NCBI GenBank assembly: GCA_003024175.1
Contig: MDYQ01000210.1
Location: forward strand, 1 to 47,134
Reading direction: 5' to 3'
Source of the DNA: Planoprotostelium fungivorum
Lineage: Eukaryota; Evosea; Variosea; Cavosteliida; Cavosteliaceae
Length of the DNA: 47,134 nucleotides
Position numbers and translations under genes: made by a program. Below, piece by piece: positions 33,618-44,482 of this stretch. Every line of letters starts with the position of its first letter. Position 1 is the first letter of the stretch. The notes beneath the pieces were generated by a model, which had not been told where the DNA came from, searched no databases, and saw nothing but the letters and a program-made list of their open reading frames with translations.

Positions 33618-34827
33618 TCAATGCGATTTATGTAAGAGGGTGATGCTCGACGGCCATGCGATGATGATATCGTCTCTGTGTCCCGTCTCCTTCTCTCTTC
33701 TGGCCCAGAAGCCTCGAAAGAAGTCGGGCAGGAATGTGTCCTTCTCTTGTGGATGTTTCTCTCTGTACGTATTTACGGAAGACCATGTCGTGAGGTAGTC
33801 TTCAATCATCTTCTTCCCTCCCTGGAGGAATAAATTCAAACAATATCGGAGGTCACACCTTCTTGTGCATGAGAGGTAAGTCATCACCGTTGGGTATAGT
33901 GAACTGGTGGGAATCCTTTCAAATGGATTTCAGCTCGAATGGTGATGATGATCTCACGTAGTGGATGAAGGGGTGGCCGTCAAATCCCAAACGAAGACCA
34001 CCATTCCACTCAGAACCAGTTGGGAAGGGAATCTCAGTCAACAAGTTCTCGACTAAACATCTGATTTGAATCTCTCTTCATCTTTCACCACACACCTAGA
34101 CGTCGGCCGGGCTGAGATGATTCAGAAAGTGATTGAAGATGATGAGATCACCTGTTGCCAATATGGACCGAGCTTGTCGTGGGAGAAGTGGTATATGTCT
34201 TCAGACGGGCCCCTCTCACCCACGATGAAAGGATCTGAATAAGCGATGAAAGCAACGGTACCTCCAGGCTTGAGGATTCGATGGAGTTCCTTCCAGGCGA
34301 GAGAAAAATCGAACCTTTGTCGTTTAAGATGATGAGTTGTTATCCCAAACTCACCAGTGAGCTGCCTGTCCTGCGATGGCGAGATCAACAGAATTGGACG
34401 AAAGGTAAGGCATATCTTCTACGCTTCCTTGATGGAATTCGGTCTCACTGAATCACCGATCAGAATGGATGATGTCGCAACCTTTCGATGCACCATTTGA
34501 CGCCACTCAAGTGCTCACGAGCCATGGATATCATGTTTGACGAAGGATCGATCGCAATGACCTTTGTGAACTGCTTGGAGAGTTCGTGAGCGATCTGTAT
34601 GACTTCAGAACTTGTCAAGCTAGGACCAATACCTGACCTGGACCGCAGCCGATGTCCAAAAGAGTGTTTAAGGCTCCTCCATTATCCTTGTGATTGTTGA
34701 CAATCTTGTTTAACAATGTAGCAGGATATACAGGCCTGTGCGAAAGGTAGTTTGCCGCATCAAAAGCTTTCTTAGAGAAGGCGGCCATAAAGACGCGTCT
34801 GCTCTGTCGAATTGTACCAACGGCCAT
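33618..34827 (-). CDS. Class I SAM-dependent methyltransferase (trans-aconitate methyltransferase/CRG1-like)
   Basis: The protein starts MAVGTIRQSRRVFM and then FSKKAFDAANYLSHRPVYP. Motif I is LLDIGCGPGQ, motif II region KVIAIDPSSNMISMA, and the later blocks SVDLAIAGQAAHWFD and LHRILKPGGTVAFIAYSDPF. The AQAAHWF plus LKPGG and SDP pattern is that of the methyltransferase-11 proteins that include yeast TMT1 and CRG1, which methylate small molecules such as trans-aconitate or protect against toxic lipids. The end reads YREKHPQEKDTFLPDFFRGFWARR, usual for this group. Two copies of the dispersed GTTGTAG motif sit immediately 5' of the start codon. Confidence 0.85.
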
Positions 34828-35285
34828 CTACAACATTATCTACAACGAAGAGATATGTAATCATCAGTCACTTACTCATGTCATGTCTGACTTTTCTCCT
34901 ATTTTGGCGGAATCAGGGCATCTGGTACATCTGAACACTTCTTTCTCCTCTTTTTATACAGGTAGTTGGCGCATTTTCTAGTTTGCAATATGCTTTGGTC
35001 TGTCATGACCTTTACTGAGGTTATAAGAATGAAGCCTTCATGGTCTCCTTGCACTATAGAGAGTTGTATATTTGGAGGAATGTCAAGGAGAAGAGGTGGA
35101 TGGTGTGTATATAGGAGACCCTGGAAGCATTTCCTGTAGAGAACCACAAGATGAGATAGAACCGGTGCACAGAATGTCTAAATTGACACGTGCTGTGATA
35201 CCCTGAATATATGACATGATAGCCAAGTCCCAAATAAAGTGAAATCAATATACACAATATTTTATTCTTCCTCATTGAGACCTCC
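34828..35285. other. Intergenic region between two minus-strand genes
   Basis: About 460 bp, AT-rich, with the methyltransferase promoter and the MFS 3' end. No gene is recognised. The doubled motif CTACAAC at 34828-34847 is treated under findings. Confidence 0.4.
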
Positions 35286-37384
35286 TCACGACCCTCCCAT
35301 TTCCTTCAGTGTCTTGGACTTTTCCCTCAGTTTCGATCCATACTTATAGATGACGAACGGAATGATGGCCAATCCCAACGAAATGAATCCCAACGTAGAA
35401 GGTGCCCAGTGAAATCCCAGATTCTGAAACACTATCTTCCATCAGCATCATCCATCACGCCAGGCTCATCGTGACTCACTCTGTCTGGCGAATAGAGAGA
35501 AACCTGCAGCGAGGATGTTCCTCGAGAAGTTGAGACCAGCTATGGCCGATGATGACACATCCCTGTATGAATCGACCAAGTAGGCAAAGATGGAAGTGAA
35601 GAGCATGGCTGAACCCAATCCATAGCACAAACCAGACAGAATGGGAACGATCCACAAGACCGAAGCGTAATTCGTCCACCCGTACCAGAATAAACCTGTC
35701 AGTCGGTCTACAACGGCACGAATTTTTGAGACACCGGCCTCACCTGCGGGTAAGAGGAAAGCCCCCACGAATGACCAGAGCATACGATCTTCCGGACAAC
35801 CTTCTCCGTTGTTTTCCCGCCTTCTCTTCTGGTACAAATGTTCCTGAATGGGGTAGAGAAGGGCGGCGGCGGAATAACCGACGAAATCTCCGAGATGAGC
35901 CAGGCCCACCTGGGGAGTCTCAAAAATTTGGGACGGGGACGGACTCACCTGGCCGGGAGAAAAGTTGTACAAGGTCTCGAAGACGACAGAAATTCCACCG
36001 AGATTCAAGAAGATGAGGGAGAATAGAAAGGCACCGTACAGAGACAGCATGACCACGACAGGTTCGGTCACCAGCATCTCTGTGAGATGTCAGGTTGGGT
36101 ATATGACAAAGAGACGGTGATGAACGTGATGATGGACGTGATGATGGACGTGATGATGGACGTGATGATGGATGTGATGATGAGAATGCCAAAGTAGAGA
36201 CTCACTGCCTGGTAATAACAGATGGGTCTGAACCAATTCTCCCATGGCAATGTTGTGATAATCCTCCTTCGCATGCCATTTGTCATCATTCTCTTCTTTG
36301 TTCTTCTTCTTCGCTCTCTTTGTCAATATGGCAGCCTACGACCGTCAGTTGAGTCTCAAATCTTTGGGACCTCCCACCTCTCTCGTTTCAGGTATGACGA
36401 GAAGGATCATCAGCTCGGTAGCACCGGTGAGTATCAGTTGTAGCCAGAAAATCCACCGCCTTTCGTGGAATTTAAATTTCAAATGTCACGAGTATCCTCA
36501 CCATCCCAACCGTTGGTAGGTCCATCCATAGATGATGGGTCCCAATTCAGGTCCCGCCAAAACGACCACGGCGAATGCACATTGGGACGGGCCGATCTCC
36601 TCGTGTGACCACATGTCCTTCAGTGTACCCCCAACGTTACTGACTTGTGTCAACTCACCAAAGACACGATCGTGATCATGATGGTCTGATGAGAAGACGA
36701 TGAGAACGTATTCTCACCTTCCAATGGAGCCGATGAAACCAGATAAGAATCTGAAAGCGAGGAGCATCCCCAAATTTACGGCGAGAGCACAACCCACGAG
36801 TGAGGCTGAGATCACATCAGAAAAGAGTTCGATGCGATGCTTCACCTGCGAAACCGATGACGGTGACGTGCATCACGGGTATTCTCCCGTACGTCTGCGA
36901 CACGCTCAGAAGATGCAATTTGTCTGATGGGCACAATCTACGCTCACCTCAGATAGAGGAGCTATGATGAGTGGCCCCAAAGCTCTTCCCACGAGGAACA
37001 GTGTGGTTCCTACCGTTCCTCCCTCTGTCGATCCTCCGAGATCACGAACGACCCCCGGTATACCCAGTGAATAGCCCGATGAGATCATCGAACTGATGAC
37101 TGGTGAGACGAGAAGAGAATGGACGGTAATCACATGACTACATTGACCCCCAGCATGGCAGTCGCGACGACCCACTTCTTCCTGTTGGACCAATTCTTTG
37201 GGTTCTCTTTATCACCCGGTGAGAACTCCACGAGGTATTTATCCTATGCATCATATCAGAAATCGATCGCGTATTACATCTTCAGATGTCAGACCACCTT
37301 CTCCTCCTCTTTGTTCTCTTTCTCTCCCATCAAATCACCTTTCTCCACGTCTTTATCTCTTCCCTTCTCGTGATCACTCCCCAT
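35286..37384 (-). CDS. MFS transporter, DHA1-like multidrug family
   Basis: The ATG at 37382-37384 starts a charged cytosolic leader (MGSDHEKGRDKDVEKGDLMG) that splices to VDKYLVEFSPGDKENPKNWSNRKKW, the hallmark lead-in of fungal drug:H+ antiporters. Helices follow: ATAMLGVN, SSGYSLGIPGVVRDLGG, TTLFLVGRALGPLIIAPLSE with a TYGRIPVMH loop, and C-terminal helices such as NYASVLWIVPILSGLCYGLGSAMLFTSIFAYLVDSY and FSRNILAAGFSLFARQ. It ends KLREKSKTLKEMGGS. Drug or metabolite export is likely. Many introns of about 45 nt; one (36080-36205) is enlarged to 126 nt by a 12-bp tandem repeat. Confidence 0.86.
36117..36183. repeat. 12-bp tandem repeat (GTGATGATGGAC) inside an MFS intron
   Basis: Three exact copies and one variant copy of GTGATGATGGAC lie in tandem, with partial copies at both ends. 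All are inside the intron spanning 36080-36205. Confidence 0.95.
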
Positions 37385-38068
37385 CTCAATCGATTCTTGT
37401 ATTGTCCTTCTGTTGCGTTCGCAACAACTTGTCCTCCTTTGCGTTCGAAACGAGTTGCACTCTAGTTCTTGGAGACGATAGCCTGCGTGTGGGCCCGTCC
37501 TGATTTAAAAGGCCGAGCGACGAATTCGCTGTGACCGTTTTTCTCCGCGAAAACTACGTGCCGTGACCGTGTGAACTCGACAGGAGATAGACAGATGGGA
37601 AGCCGATAGATGATAATAGAGAGGTACGTATTCCTCTATGGCCGAATAGTCGAGCAGAATCGCACCTGCACGTGGCGCTAATGACTGGAAGGATGCCAAG
37701 GGACTGCTCTTTCGTTTTCTGCTGTCATCATATCTCTCGTTTTTGATCTTTGAGCGGGGGTATTACGTCATAGGAGATAAGGGGAGGTTTAGTCCCGTGA
37801 AGCTGTCTGCCTGGTCACATGCGATCACGTCAGCAGTAAAAGTGCATTATCATAACACGGGGGGCCGAAAGTGCGACGGGCTTAGCCCTATTCAATTCCC
37901 ACCCCACGTCCAAAGACTTTGATAGACATTCAAGAGTGGGGAGACTTCATGTTCGCATCCGATCAAATCAGTGCAGTGATGGGACGAATCATCTGACAAT
38001 AGGAGGAGGCATAATACATGTGGGTTTTAATGATTGGTGATAGACACTTCAGCGTGTGCAAAGTAAAT
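37385..38068. other. Intergenic region, MFS promoter and cytochrome b5 3' side
   Basis: About 680 bp without a recognised gene. GTTGCGTTCGCAAC at 37412-37425 is a small hairpin (6-bp arms, TT loop) about 30 nt upstream of the MFS start, and a related GCGTTCGAAAC follows near 37441; these could be regulatory. Confidence 0.35.
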
Positions 38069-38515
38069 TCAGAGCTTGGATTTGGGTTCAACGTTACCAA
38101 CGTGCAACTTGGGTCCGTACTCCTTCAAAACCTAACATAATTGAGCTAGAGAAGGTCCATGCACAGTGAAGCTCTGGATGATAGACAAGAGAGGCTGAGA
38201 TGGACGGGACGCATGCATTTCAGCGAACTCACCTCGGGGCCGTGAAGAGAGTGGAACTTCTCAGTGGCGTCTTTTCCTGACTGAGTGATGACTACCTGAG
38301 GCGACATCAGCAAGCTCAGCAAGCATTTTCAACTGTTGAGTTCACCTTCTTTCCTCCAGGGTGCTCGGGAAGGAAAGACGTGACGTCGTATACCTTTCCT
38401 ATCGCAATGTGAGTACCCATACATTTCACGTATTTCACTGACCATCGACAACCACCCAACAATCCTTCTCAGTGTTGTGTTTGGCGACTTCTTCCCAGCT
38501 GTGTACTTTCGACAT
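38069..38515 (-). CDS. Soluble cytochrome b5
   Basis: Four exons on the minus strand, each too short for simple ORF detection. The protein starts MSKVHSWEEVAKHN, continues [23 protein letters not shown], with the first haem-ligating histidine in HPGG, and then VVITQSGKDATEKFHSLHGPE, with the second haem histidine in the FHSLH segment. It ends VLKEYGPKLHVGNVEPKSKL. Introns are about 44-50 nt, the last near 100 nt. The length, about 85-90 residues, and lack of a hydrophobic C-terminus point to a soluble form rather than the tail-anchored ER form. It should transfer electrons to desaturases or similar partners. Confidence 0.9.
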
Positions 38516-38708
38516 TGATGTTATGTTGCAAATGAGGGAACTGGCATAGTCCGATAGCGTTGTAGATGAAGTTGTAGACCACACCATCAAATTGATTGAA
38601 CGTCAACCGCCTTCACTGAATACCTCAAACTCTATGGAATCTCCACCGGTTTTTACGATACATGACACTGAAGATGTTGTGCACAATTGAATCTACTACA
38701 CGACACAC
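38516..38708. promoter_or_regulatory. Divergent promoter, cytochrome b5 / large plus-strand gene
   Basis: 193 bp between opposite start codons. It includes two copies of GTTGTAGA (38559-38566 and 38571-38578), 12 bp apart. Confidence 0.4.
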
Positions 38709-40952
38709 ATGACCATCTCCCCCACATCACCACCTGGCAGTCTGCCTCCAGTGGTAGATGAAACGGGGCACCTCATTTTAGATGCACAGGGACTATTGAA
38801 GAAGGTCCTGTTGCAGGAAGTCTTCAGAGAGGAACTGCAACAGTTTGCACGTTCGGGTGATCCGCTGGGGACGCTTCAGAGGGACACCATTTTGTTGGGA
38901 TTCTTGTACAAGACCATGGTCGGAGAGAACCCTGCCGACACCGTCAGAGACCTCGTCTTCAATCTACCAAAGGTTGTTGCTGTCATGGCGAAGGCCACAC
39001 ACAAACGCGATGCCACCTCCATCTTTCTGGCAACGCTGACCGACATGCTTCTGAGGTGATTCGTCGGAATCTGTGTTCACATCATTGACTCTCTCGTCAG
39101 AACGCCAGCGGAGAAGAAGTATGCAGCTGAAGTTGGACATTCCAAGAGATTCACGACACTGGTGGAAGACAACATCAATGTGAGGAGAGTCGAAGGGATC
39201 GAAGAAGATGTCTATCAGAGTCTTCTTTCGGGCAGGTGGGGCAACCTCCAAACCAACAACTCCATCTAATGTCGTCCCTCAGAAAGCAAGTGATCGAGGC
39301 TCTCGTCAACATGTACGAGGACGTGAGCAGTCATCCCGAGGGAACCGAGTACCTCTTCAAGATCTTCATGAACTGCAAGTCCATCCGCGAGCTCCCGCCA
39401 CAATACGTGAGAACGTCCGACTACAACGAGCCACATCTGAACCACCCATCAGCAAGGTCTGTTCGATTCCATGACAACAGCCATCTTACCCAATGTGTGT
39501 CATGACATCAAAGACCCAGACAAGGTCGAATTGAGAAAGAACATGTTCCATAACTTTCCCAGGAGGTGAGAGATGCCTCCCAGAATATTCCAAGAATTTC
39601 TGACGTCGACAGGACCGTGTACACTCTCTTAGCCATGACGAACCCGTTCAAGATGGCCTCATCGATCACCTCCCTCTTCCTGGCAAAACCTCTCGGCTCC
39701 AGGAATGTCGCTCAGAAGCTGATGGAGACCGTCACAGAGATCAACCGCACACAGAAGAAATTAACCGAAGCGAGAGCGAAGGTGAAGAGATATAAGCTGT
39801 ACGTCACTGACATCATCAGGTACCGAATCGATATGCATCTGTCGTTCACAGCATCGACGTGTGGGCCGATCGTATCTACGATCCTCTGGTGTCCACCTAC
39901 ACCGACGAGACATTGGAGGAGACACTCTCCCTCGGTATCAACCCAGACGGGGACGTTGTAGACGGACAAGACGAGGCGACGACCATGAGAGTGAAGAGGG
40001 AGAAATTGATCGAGGTGAGGAGAGAGAGAGACGAGTCTGAAGGGAGAAGGTGTTGAATCAGACGGAAGGGGTAGAAGTGCCCGCACCGTCGCACTCCACC
40101 ATGAGTTACATCAGTCACTATTGGTCGGCACCCGAAGTGAAGGCCACACACGAAGAGGTCACTGAATGCGTCAGAACGATGCCAGACGAAGACCTGGCCA
40201 AGGTGAGACTGATACCTGCGAATGCGACTGATGGGGGGAGGTGCTGGCAGTGTTCTTGGGAGTGAAGAGACTGAAAGACAAACACTCGCTGGTCGACCTC
40301 TTTGGTGATCCACAGGTACGTACAGTACGCACGAGAGTACTCACGTGACCAGGTCATCGAGCTATTGAAATCCGTGTTTCCCATGCTGTGTGCTCCCCTG
40401 GCTGAGATTTATTCTTCCGCGGGAATTCCACATTACTTGCACGACAACTTTGAGTGGCTGAGGGTCATCTACTCGGTTGGAGAAGACCACAAGATGAACG
40501 ATGCACAGAAGAGAAAAGCTCTTGGGAAGGGTCTCTCTGACTTTGAAGAGAACCAATTCAAGCTCATCCATCACCTGGCCAAGGCAGACAAGTCCAACGT
40601 CCTGAAGAGCGTTCTCAATTGGATATTCAAGAAATTCAAGGTGAAGGAGGGTTGTAGATGGAGCTGATCGGTTTAGGCGGGAGAGGGTATCCTTCTGGAC
40701 GTGGATCCTCTGTTCTACAACCTGCCACCGACTGAGAAGGCAGAGGTGGAGAGGGAATTGGCCAGAGTGCTTCGGTTCGAGAATTACAAGAATCGCCTGT
40801 GGAAGGAAGATTTCGACAAGGCCGGTAAGCTGGACAGACCCAAGAGCCCTCTGGTCATTCAACACTTGTACCAACCCTTCATGCAGCTCATACGGAGTCA
40901 GCTGAAGGGAGTTCAGTCCATTGGATTCATGGTCATGGATCGATTGGATTAA
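38709..40952 (+). CDS. Large helical protein, possibly DUF3818 / PX-associated type
   Basis: The protein starts MTISPTSPPGSLPP, then LLKKVLLQEVFREELQQFA. Exons join smoothly with 36-60 nt introns: SKRFTTLVEDNIN, ALVNMYEDVSSHPEG, PPQYQGLFDSMTTAILPN, RRTVYTLLAMTNPFKMASS, ITSLFLAKPLGSRNVAQKLM, IDVWADRIYDPLV, and later VIELLKSVFPMLCAPLAEIY, IFKKFKAGEGILLDVDPLFY, and LVIQHLYQPFMQLIRSQL. The LFLAKPLGSRN plus conserved helical parts remind me of DUF3818, found with PX domains in fungi, a group tied to membrane trafficking. I see no PX domain and no U-box. The gene model is good, but the family call is weak. Confidence 0.62.
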
Positions 40953-40991
40953 ATAAATACGAAACGACGGAACGTACAATTTGACGGGCGT

Positions 40992-41022
40992 AGGCCACGC
41001 CGAATCCAAAAGAGAGGGCGAT
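40992..41022 (-). pseudogene. 31-nt exact copy of an aquaporin coding segment
   Basis: These 31 bases are identical to 43591-43621 in the aquaporin gene and read, on the minus strand, as [10 protein letters not shown] with Tyr-Ala following instead of Cys-Met. The copy lies between two other genes and has no flanking MIP sequence that I can see. It may be a decayed duplicate exon or a converted fragment. Confidence 0.6.
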
Positions 41023-41094
41023 GCAACTGCACGAAAATAGAAGATAAGTTGGGATATTCAAGCACAGTGTACATAAAATACAATTTATTTGTAT

Positions 41095-42054
41095 TTATTT
41101 GGAGGATATACCAGTGGGAGGTGTGACGGTGTCAACAGACTTTGTCGCGGTGTCAGCAGCCTTTGTTGTGGTGTCGGCGACATTCGTTTTGTTGTCAGCA
41201 GCCTTTGTTGTGGTATCGGTGGGGTGCGTCTGCTGTATTGGTGGATGTGGATCGCTCGAACCGCTTGATAACGGTCCTGAATCCGAAGGCGACAGAAAGA
41301 AACGACCCACACAGAAACCACGGGAGACCAAATAAGTCTGATGCACGCAGTGTCTCGGGTGTAATGTGAGGTTTGTCGTCGAATCCAGCAGCGGTCCGTC
41401 TCTTCGCATATAAAGAAGCTGCATATTCCTTCCCGTCTATCTGCAAGAGATTCGTGGGATATCTTGGTGAACAGAAATTTCATACCGTTTGTGTTTTTGG
41501 ACCACGGTAGCGCCAAAATTGAAACACTCGAAACGACTGCCGAGCACTGTGCAGCGCACCTAAGAAAATGGGGGTGAGAAGCACAGACATCACTTGGCGC
41601 TGCTCGTCTGGAGTCTGTAATGCGGTGTTTCTGGCGAGCCACTTTGAGTAGAGGATTCCGTGAAACCTCTTGTTCTCGCTGATCTCCTCGAGGCATAAAC
41701 GTTTATATCCTGCTGGGTGTGAAACAGATGTCGGGAGCTGGTACTCGCGACCGGTGAAGGCCACATGTCCACGCCATCAAGAACATCAGGGATCGACTTA
41801 CTAGTAGTAGTGGCCTGGGTTGTGGGCCCTTTCGCCTTTACGTCGATGAATTCTTGATCAGAGAAAATGAGCCAGCCATTCAATTCTCTCTCGGAAGCAG
41901 TCTCTATCCAAGTGAAAGTGGCTATCTTCGCCGCGCCTCTGGCCTCTTCATCGGTGAGTCTCCTAACGTCGGCGGCGAGGACGTCCCTCTTGTTGTCAGT
42001 CGTCTTGAGACCTTTTAGAAAGAGGTCGTTTCGAGGGCGAGAGGGGGTGGTCAT
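41095..42054 (-). CDS. Unrecognised protein with two hydrophobic segments and Thr/Ala/Asp-repeat tail
   Basis: The ATG at 42054 starts MTTPSRPRNDLFLKG, then an alpha-helical soluble part (DVLAADVRRLTDEEARGAAKIATFTWIE, ELNGWLIFSDQEFIDV). A 90-nt intron leads to GYKRLCLEEISENKRFHG and SKWLARNTALQTPDEQRQ, followed by a hydrophobic segment (VMSVLLTPIFLGAL) and a basic one (RVFQFWRYRG). A second hydrophobic segment is LFGLPWFLCGSFLSVAFGF. A short final intron moves the frame into a repeat tail, DTTTKAADNKT-NVADTTTKAADTATKSVDTVT, that is open in that frame only. I do not recognise the family; a small membrane protein is the best description. If the last splice is not used the protein ends about 30 residues later in another frame at 41195. 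Confidence 0.5.
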
Positions 42055-42573
42055 ATGAACTACATAAAGTTAGACATGCTTTCACGTCACCATGGGCATT
42101 TCTCTTGACATTTATATATCGACGATCCTGCATATATTATGCCAAACGAATAGAACTTACCAGTATCTAAAGGGTCTGTGGATGTTGGTGATCGTTTCTG
42201 TTTTCTTCTTCGCGAACGTTTCGTGTGGTGGAAGAAAACTCGCACCTGCGAATGCGAACCAAAACAGGAACGAAATTTCGTCGACAATAGATGTGAGAAA
42301 TGCTTGGCCAGACCGACGCTCTCGTTAATCATCTCTTTGAAAACGGCCTCTTCGAGTTCAACCTCCCTCCTGAAGATGAAATAGGGTAATATCGTGTCGA
42401 CGGAACCCTCAGGAGTTTTCGTTGTCTGTACACACACAACACTGCCTCAATATCTGTAGAGTGCTTTTCGGTTTGAACCTCAAATTGGCGGTGATGGAAA
42501 TTGATTATGAATAGAATGATCGGGATAGACGTACAAGATTTTTATATCTGATGGGTGTCGATGATGAGCGACA
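42055..42573. other. Intergenic region with an unsupported open stretch
   Basis: About 520 bp. On the minus strand the stretch 42087-42437 stays open, but it has no ATG and no family resemblance. On the plus strand short Cys-containing reads occur. I do not call a gene here. Confidence 0.35.
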
Positions 42574-43896
42574 TCATCGGATGCGTGTGGTAGATGGGTC
42601 TGTTAATACACTGTTGACATCTGTCGATGACTCTAAGAAGTTCGGATCTTGTGGACTACCACTTTGATCTGAGTCGAAATGGATCACAGTGGCCTTCTCG
42701 AGGTCAATGATGTCCATCATGTTGGTCGTCGCTCTGTTGCGGTTGTGATCACGGAACAAACTACAGGCGTCAGATTCTCTCAACTCTCGTCAAGGGGATC
42801 ACCTGTTTCTCCAGGTGCTGGGATCACCCTTCAGATGCTGCTTGATCAGAATCTTCTGCTGTTGTTTCGCCATCAACTTCGCCTTCAGCTTGTCCTTGTC
42901 TACCGGCTTCAATATCAGTCGATATGTCACAGCCGCCAACAGACCAGCCACTAGTGGGCCCTGATGAGAGTGAGTCACGAGATGATGAACGGGGATGACG
43001 TACGGCCCAATAGAGCCAATGGTCGTTCCACTGTTTGAAGACGATGGCAGGGCCTAATGACCGGGCAGGGTTCATAGATGGACCAGTGAAAGAGTTGCCG
43101 AAGGTGTGGCTGACGAGCACAGCGAGACCGATAGCCAGACCAGCTAACTTGCCCATGCCCGTGGAACCTGATCTTGTCAGAGGATGATGATGAGAATGAC
43201 TCACTGTCTCGCAACTGGACAGTTCCAAAGACGGTGAAGATGAGCATGTAAGTGATCATCATCTCCAAAAGAAATCCTTTGATGGGTGTTATATTGGTTC
43301 CCAGCGTAGTTGCTCCTCCATTCACAATGCTCCAGTCTGGAATCAAATTAGACATGTACGTCAATCGGTGTTACCTTGTTCAAGGGTGGTAGCTCGAATG
43401 AGACCAGAAGCAGCGATAGACCCCAGACACTGACTGACGATGTAGAAGAATCCACGTATCACGTCGATGTTGTTGCTGCACATGAAGGCGAACGTGATGG
43501 CTGGATTCAAATGGCCTGCGACATCAAATCAGCACAAACTGTAGAACATGTAATCACCTCCGGAGATGTTTGCCGTTGCATACACCATGCAGGCCACGCC
43601 GAATCCAAAAGAGAGGGCGATACAAGTATTCGTACCAGCCGAATGAAGGGCATCCTTAGCTGCCAGAGCTACGACAGTCCCTTTCAACATCGTCAGATGA
43701 TTGTGGTGATAGATTCGGATCTACCTGTACCGACGTAGACAAAGAGGAGAGTCCCGATGAATTCTGCACTGTATTGTCTCAGTGCTGTCTTTGTGAAAGC
43801 TCTCGAGTAAGCGATGCCCTTGAACCCCTTCGCCTTCTTCTGTTTGAGCACCTGTCTGTCTCTCTCCAGCAGCGGCAGCTCCAGCTGTTGATCCAT
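42574..43896 (-). CDS. Aquaporin (MIP family channel)
   Basis: Starting [15 protein letters not shown] at 43896, a cytosolic leader with basic residues ([11 protein letters not shown]) leads to TM1 ([16 protein letters not shown]). The first NPA box is in [11 protein letters not shown] and the second in [16 protein letters not shown], with the arginine of the selectivity filter right after the second NPA. All six membrane segments can be traced: [76 protein letters not shown], and [15 protein letters not shown]. The water-channel type signature is intact. A last intron joins WRNS to a long polar C-terminal tail ending PSTTRIR at 42574. Introns are about 40-60 nt. Confidence 0.93.
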
Positions 43897-44482
43897 CGTT
43901 CGGGAAGAAAATGAAGGACGAATCGGCCCACCTCTTATTCGAGGCGGCCGAAAAGACACGGAGAATAGGGTAATTTCGCGACGACGAGGTGAAGGACGCG
44001 TATCGTTCACTGATCTTACCTCGCCGATATGGTTACGAATCGCGTCGTATGAGAGATCCCAAGGAGTTTTCATCGTCTGTACATCAACGGAGCAACGTCG
44101 TGCAGGACCTGTCCCCCGACCTCCTCATTGTATGTGTACCACGAACTGACAGTGGAATGAGAGACGATTGCGACGTAGGGTGATCGGATCATAATCCGAT
44201 TGTTTATCATGCGATTTGCGATGCACCTTCATCATCGCCCAGAATGCGAAGTCATCACCATTGTGGAGGATGCTTTCGAGTGGAACAGTGCCAATATGAT
44301 ACACCACATGAAGATGTGATCAATGTCAACCCATGAGAGTCCAACACTGTCGTCCGACTTTGTATTTTTATTTACAATTTGTCCTGTTGTAGATCCGGGG
44401 AAAAAATTGGTCTGCCGGTCTACCGGGGCATCACAGATATCAACTTAGCAAAGGAAGCACCTGCTTCATTGCGAATGACGTG
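43897..44482. promoter_or_regulatory. Divergent intergenic region, aquaporin / RhoGEF
   Basis: About 590 bp between opposite start codons. Short open frames occur but none looks conserved. GTTGTAGAT near 44385-44393 is a copy of the dispersed motif. Confidence 0.4.

Noticed and set aside
36117-36183. CRISPR-like array
   Set aside because: Units are contiguous 12-mers without spacers and lie inside a spliced intron of a eukaryotic gene.
38709-40952. Ufd2/E4 ubiquitin ligase
   Set aside because: First impression from the helical repeats, but no U-box is present and the conserved blocks do not fit.
42087-42437. 116-codon minus-strand open frame
   Set aside because: No ATG, no family resemblance and no supporting splice structure.
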